Source: Panicum virgatum (lineage: Eukaryota > Streptophyta > Magnoliopsida > Poales > Poaceae). From it: DNA of 64,000 bases. Positions 59,501 through 64,000 of this stretch are shown here, piece by piece. Location: contig NC_053140.1 of assembly GCF_016808335.1 (NCBI RefSeq), forward strand, positions 31,116,586 to 31,180,585. Reading direction: 5' to 3'. Position numbers and translations under genes: made by a program. The first letter of the stretch is position 1, and each line of letters starts with the position of its first letter. The notes beneath the pieces are model-generated. The model ran no database searches. It worked only from the letters and a program-made list of their open reading frames with translations, and had not been told where the DNA came from.

Positions 59501-62500
59501 TGGGATTATTATTATTTACTAGTGCACATGCTAGAAATCTTGGACTAAGCACCCAAATGGAAGAGCTAGAAATACAACAAATGGATCATGTGGAAGCCTA
59601 AATTGTATTTGCGGTTTTCTACAAACAACGAACTACATGATATAGGCTATAACACAATAGCTGTTGGTGTATATGTGAGCCCATATATAGAGGCCCATCT
59701 AGAGGCCCATGTATAGGATCTATATATCCCACCCTTCTAGGGTTTGAAGGAATACATCCATTATTTCCTTCCTACAGTAGCACCAGAAGGTGAAGTGCTA
59801 CAGAGGCAAAGCAGACTCTATTTAAAACAATGCTTAACACAAATATCAAATTTAATGAGAGGAACCGAGCAAGATTAAATATGTTGATGCTGTCAACAAA
59901 TTACACATCTAGCTATCAGAGTTTGCTAAATGTTGAAAGAGAGAGGAGGCATACTTAAGTGTGTTGGCAAGAACACGTTGTCCAATAGTGACGAAGCTGG
60001 TCTCTTGGTTGGACATAAACCAGGCGAGGGATGAAACACTACATGTGAAGTAACAATAAAATTAAATTAGCATAAGACCACAATGGAAGTCAATAAAACA
60101 TAGTGTAAGAAAAACTGAAGACATTTAAATATATTGGTAGCAAACAGAAAAATCAACCTTCCCGTAAATATATGCTCCCGAACACCCAATATGGTGGGCT
60201 TTGACTTTCCATGTGTAATAAGGAACTCTTCCAAGAGATTTCTCATTTTAAATGCTTCCTCAAGGTAGTTATCCTATATAAGTAGAAAACTGTAAGATGT
60301 CTGCTAACTTGAAACTTATTACATATGGATTAGTGTACCTGGTTCATGTCAATTGCTTGAAGTGCATCTCCTCTTGTGAAGATTATGGCATGATTTTGAT
60401 TATTAGGCTTGCCCTCTCCAACATCTGTTGGTTTACCAGGAAGCTTTATCCGGTAAATTTCCTGAAAAATAAAAATAAAAATGATAACGCACCAGCACCC
60501 TAGAATGTTTAACATGATCATGTATCTCAAGATTTCCACATGTTAATTGGCTACAATAAAAGCAAGGTCAAGCCATAGTTATTCATGACCTATGTTAAAT
60601 TGGATGCATTTTTAAAGTTGAAGGACACTTAGCACACTGAGCAACAAATGGATTAATCAGTTGTTATTTCCTTGTAATATTTATATTCAGATTATTTCAT
60701 TGCCTATTGGTCCACATTTAATTTATAGATAATAATAGCAACACCCCATAGACAAGCGAAAGGTAAATGTAGTTGGTGATGAGAACCAAACACTTGGTCG
60801 GGTGGTAGTGCCTCCAGTTCAGAGGATAGCCACCTGGGCTTGAACTCAGGATAGCCTCCTGAGAAACTAGTCTCTGCAAGTCTCCTGACCAGACAGTGTT
60901 ATGCATGTCCCACTAAAAAAACGAGTCGGTTCGTACTCGGGAGAGTTTCAACCTTTCCATGGCCAGAAAGGCCAAGCAAAGCAAAATATGTTCGCGCAAA
61001 AGGAAAAGAGCTATAGTATTGGAAGAAGTGTAAAACAGGACGGTCGAAACAGATAAGGTGTGTGTGGGTGGGGTTGGGGGTGGGGGGGTGGGGGGGGGGG
61101 GCAGATGAATGAGCGATTTAACTTTTTCCTGCTCTGCACTGCTACTGTGTCTGTGTGGCACTGCTCTTAGAGACTTAGGACTGTTGCTTGTGATCTTCTG
61201 TGCCACTAGTTCCACAGATGGTGTGAAGATTCCACATATATATTTCATTTAGTGATATGAACATACAAATATAATTAAAAAACATATATATATATATATG
61301 TGTATTAGAAGAATACAAGAATCCTAGTTTGTTTTCTAAAGTTTGCCCAAATGGACACCTGCACCCATGTCATGGTAACACTGCTTTCTATATTAACTTT
61401 GCAGTCCAGAGAAAACTATAGTTGATGATAACATGACATCTACGGAAGGAAAGTAAAAGTTCGAGTTGAATGTAAATTCAGTACCTCATCATCACCTTTC
61501 ACAAGAACAGAGTAATACTGTTTCTCTATTTTACCATTTGGTAATTGTAATTCCTTCTCATCAATGTAAGCAATGCGCAAGGCCGGATACCTGCATGTTG
61601 TGCACAGGAAACTGATGGAAAACACGGAAAAAATTATTCAAAACAAAAAAGAGAAAAGGGTCAAGAACTTACGTCAGCATTAGATTTAAGATATTCTCAT
61701 AGAGACCTTTCTCTCGGGAATCCTTGGATGCCTTATGCACACCATAGAGTTGACAAGAGACAACATAAGTGAACTTGATATCAGCAATAGCCTTGGACCT
61801 CGCAGCTTCCTCTCCACCCAAATCAGCTTTTCCATAACAAGATAATTCAATATATCACAGCATAACTAAGGGATACGATTTTCATTTGCATCCACCTAAA
61901 GTAAAAATTGGAGGAACCATGTTCAGAGGACTCAGTGGCTAACCTTCATCATTTATCATATCCTCATAGCATTGTAGTTCAAGAGCTCGTCTATAGTACA
62001 TCATTCCCCTCACTATAGATAACAAGATAGAAAGAATAAGATAAGCAGACAAGACACATTTTTTTATAGCTCAATGAAGGATAGGAAAATCACAATACCA
62101 GTTCTGGCAAGTGTTTGACCACGATAAGATGCCCATAAACGAATATCATCCATGTGGCCTTTTACTGCTGCTTCATCATCTGGGTCAACTCCAATACGTT
62201 CTAGAAAGTTGTTCCATTCATCTAATGAAGTGGCAACACTAGTTATCAGAATTTAGTGTACGAGTCATCATTGACATTTTTACCTGTCTATAACAATCTG
62301 ATGAAATTTGTTTGAGAAACATAGTACAAGTCTGCCTGCAAAAGGTCCGGGGCGACCCGTTTTGAAGCTCGCTCCGCTCCTCAATTTGGCCCATGGACCG
62401 AAGCGGGTCGATTCAAAAACAAAAGGGGGCAAGAGGGTCGTGACCCCATCCATCCGCGGTGACCCAAGGGGCAACCCTCCTCGCATGCCGCCGCTGCGCT

Positions 62501-64000
62501 CCGCAGCCGTGCTCTCGCATCGACTTCGGACTGCCCATCCCCGCCGCCGCCCGCCGCGCTCCCCTCCAACCTCCTCTCTAGCTCGCTGCCGCACTCCCCT
62601 CCGGCCTCCTCTCTAGGCTCCAACCACTAGATGCCAATGTCGCCGCCACCGGCGTCGGATTGACCTCTTTCTGCCGCGTCCAAGCTCGCTCGTCATCCTT
62701 GCAAGCTCCAGCGGATTTCGAGGGCCGGATCCCGCTCGCCTCTTGGCGGATTTTGCCTTGGCCGGGTCTCCTCGCTATGATGAAGAGCTCAATGGAAGCC
62801 GGGAGTCAAGCCCTTTCCCCCAGCATACACGTGTGTGGTTGGTTCGACCCTAGGTGCCCCACGGGGCAGTTGGGCTTTAATGACGTTAGGGGCGGTTCAA
62901 TCCGTGAACCTCCTACTCTGACGGAGCAGAGGGTCACCAACAGGGGCGCTCCGACCCGGACCCTTGGCAGACATAAGTACAAGGTGTTTGCAGTTCACCT
63001 GGATAGATCTTTTGTAGATAGAACAAAATCGAGATACCATCTTCATTCTTTCTATTCAATTCATAAGACGAATAGAGTACTTCTTCATTGTAGTATGGAG
63101 TCAGAACACTGAATGTGGAAGCTCGTTAGAGTGTAAAACATTTCAAAATAAATGTATTAGAAAAAAAAAACATGACAGAAACATGAAACATTTCTGCACA
63201 GAAATACAAATATGTGATTTTGCTTTCTCTATGAAACACATATATTCCAATATTAAAAAAAAATGGAATAGTTGGGCATACCTGCTATACTACTGAAATA
63301 AAAGCTCATGGATGATATATATACACACCTGAAGGAAATCATATCATGCACATGAGGTGCTCTCGGCATTTTCATAAAAAGTGAGTTTGCGAAGAATGTG
63401 ATCCTCCGTCGAGCATCCAAGTTTGTTGGTACATCCATTGCAGAATCCTTCATAGTCAACAATAAATGCAGCCGGACAAACTGAAACCATAATAATTTAT
63501 TCAGTACAATGGAAACATTATCATCAAATTTTAAATAAATCATAGTGGTAATTGCAGACCTTCTCCCTCCAAAAGCCATCCTTTATCATATCCATATTCA
63601 GATTCGTGAAACTTTGCTTTCTCTCATCCTCATCTTTCGAAATGCTGCCACAATTTCCCATACAAGTAGAAATCATATTTCATAAGGAATTTTCTTACTA
63701 CAATGTTAGAACCATATCAGATCATCAAAGTTCTTACCTCTGTCCATCTTTCATGAAGTCACGTGTTGTAATTTCCATAAAATCTTGCAACGCATTAACA
63801 ATTTTCCTCTCTTCAGCACCATTAATAGGTTCACTCTTCTGCAAATGTTAGATGGTGAGTAAAAACAAAACATTAAATATGAAGGACATGGAAACAAGCA
63901 AATACAAAGTTTTCTCGAATAAGCAAGCACAGATATTGATGGGAAAAAATCACAGTAAGAATTCTAGCACTTACCAGAAACTGTAATAATTTCGCCAATG
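53565..64000 (-). CDS. Callose synthase gene B, 3' half (5' end outside window)
   Basis: A second callose synthase, tandem to gene A. Exons: 63975-64000 (partial), 63738-63838, 63560-63644, 63329-63480, 62999-63108, 62099-62221, 61944-62012, 61673-61826, 61485-61590, 60339-60461, 60158-60273, 59955-60038, 56294-56406, 55983-56212, 54447-55244, 54312-54362, 54039-54224 and 53565-53918. They give 992 open codons and a TGA at 53565-53567. Blocks include [76 protein letters not shown] and the C-terminal FNQAFSRGLQISRILAG. Exon 54447-55244 carries much of the C-terminal membrane bundle. Exon order and phases match gene A. All junctions are GT-AG and in frame. Regulation cannot be read, because the promoter is outside the window. 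Confidence 0.93.
56623..56778 (-). repeat. 3' LTR of the short-LTR element
   Basis: 156 bp, containing TATATATAAGAG in plus sense. Adjacent to GTGAC. Confidence 0.9.
58811..58966 (-). repeat. 5' LTR of the short-LTR element
   Basis: 156 bp, 2 differences from its partner. The Met-tRNA primer site follows on the minus strand at 58799-58810. Confidence 0.9.
59662..59776 (+). mobile_element. Solo LTR of the copia element 2 subfamily
   Basis: 115 bp, TGTTGGTGTATATGTGAGCC...CCTACA, closely matching the LTRs of element 2 but with no internal sequence. Flanks ATAGC and GTAGC agree at 4 of 5 bases. It lies in gene B intron 56407-59954. Confidence 0.88.
61058..61101. repeat. G-rich tract in a gene B intron
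   Basis: Runs of 3-12 G on the plus strand separated by T; the gene is on the minus strand, so the transcript is C-rich here. It is a candidate quadruplex-forming DNA tract only. Confidence 0.6.
62330..62972. mobile_element. Non-autonomous MULE with GC-rich filler (Pack-MULE candidate)
   Basis: A 643-bp insertion whose ends GTCTGCCTGCAAAAGGTCCG and, in reverse complement, GTCTGCCAAGGGTCCGGG form an imperfect terminal inverted repeat of about 25 bp. Flanks are ATAGTACAA (62321-62329) and ATAAGTACAA (62973-62982), a 9-bp Mutator-type duplication with one extra base on the right. It fills most of gene B intron 62222-62998; the matching gene A intron is 85 bp. The interior is GC-rich, unlike the intron, as in Pack-MULEs that captured gene pieces. 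The source gene is not identified. Confidence 0.75.

Overview
The window is nuclear DNA of a grass (Poaceae). I read this from multi-exon plant genes with GT-AG introns, GC-rich first exons, a CACTA element whose subterminal repeats are CCGGGACAAAAG-type, several Ty1/copia elements, L1-type LINE tails and Stowaway MITEs. The mix looks panicoid, but I cannot name the species from sequence alone.

Layout. (1) 351-30837, minus strand: the 5' two thirds of a callose synthase gene (gene A), 36 exons by eye, with its 3' end beyond the left edge. Its introns hold three copia elements: 4831-10746 (+), 12869-17951 (-) and 19494-25248 (+). They also hold a LINE remnant that the last copia split, two 5'-truncated LINE tails with 14-bp target duplications, and a hairpin MITE. 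(2) 31797-41759: a 10-kb CACTA (En/Spm) element about 1 kb upstream of gene A, with decayed TNP2 and second-ORF/Ulp1-like genes and a 1.08-kb solo LTR nested in TNP2. (3) 42049-42229: a tRNA-type SINE with a 17-bp target duplication, then about 3.9 kb of repeats and GC-rich DNA without a recognisable gene. (4) 46122-50295, minus strand: a complete 16-exon GH35 beta-galactosidase gene (825 codons) with a C-terminal lectin domain and one GC-AG intron. (5) 50296-53564: intergenic, with two Stowaway MITEs, a 200-bp duplication and a 696-bp hAT-type element with a perfect 8-bp target duplication. (6) 53565-64000, minus strand: the 3' half of a second callose synthase gene (gene B). Its introns hold a 2.3-kb short-LTR retroelement, a 115-bp solo LTR and a 643-bp MULE carrying GC-rich filler.

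Genes A and B are tandem paralogues on the same strand. The 12 exons that can be compared sit in the same order and phase, and most have identical lengths. Both frames stay open over every exon junction I checked, although gene A carries about 17 kb of copia DNA in its introns. Callose synthases build beta-1,3-glucan at the plasma membrane. The GH35 enzyme between them trims galactose from wall polymers. The two activities both concern the cell wall, but nothing here shows a regulated cluster.

Nearly all the mobile DNA is inactive by inspection. Its nonsense codons are mostly of the C-to-T type (CAG to TAG, TGG to TAG or TGA, CGA to TGA), as expected for methylated repeats. The most unusual structural signals are a duplicated polypurine tract at the 3' end of two copias (and loosely in the short-LTR element), a CACTA element with a third, internal block of subterminal repeats, and a near-identical-LTR copia whose coding region is already broken.
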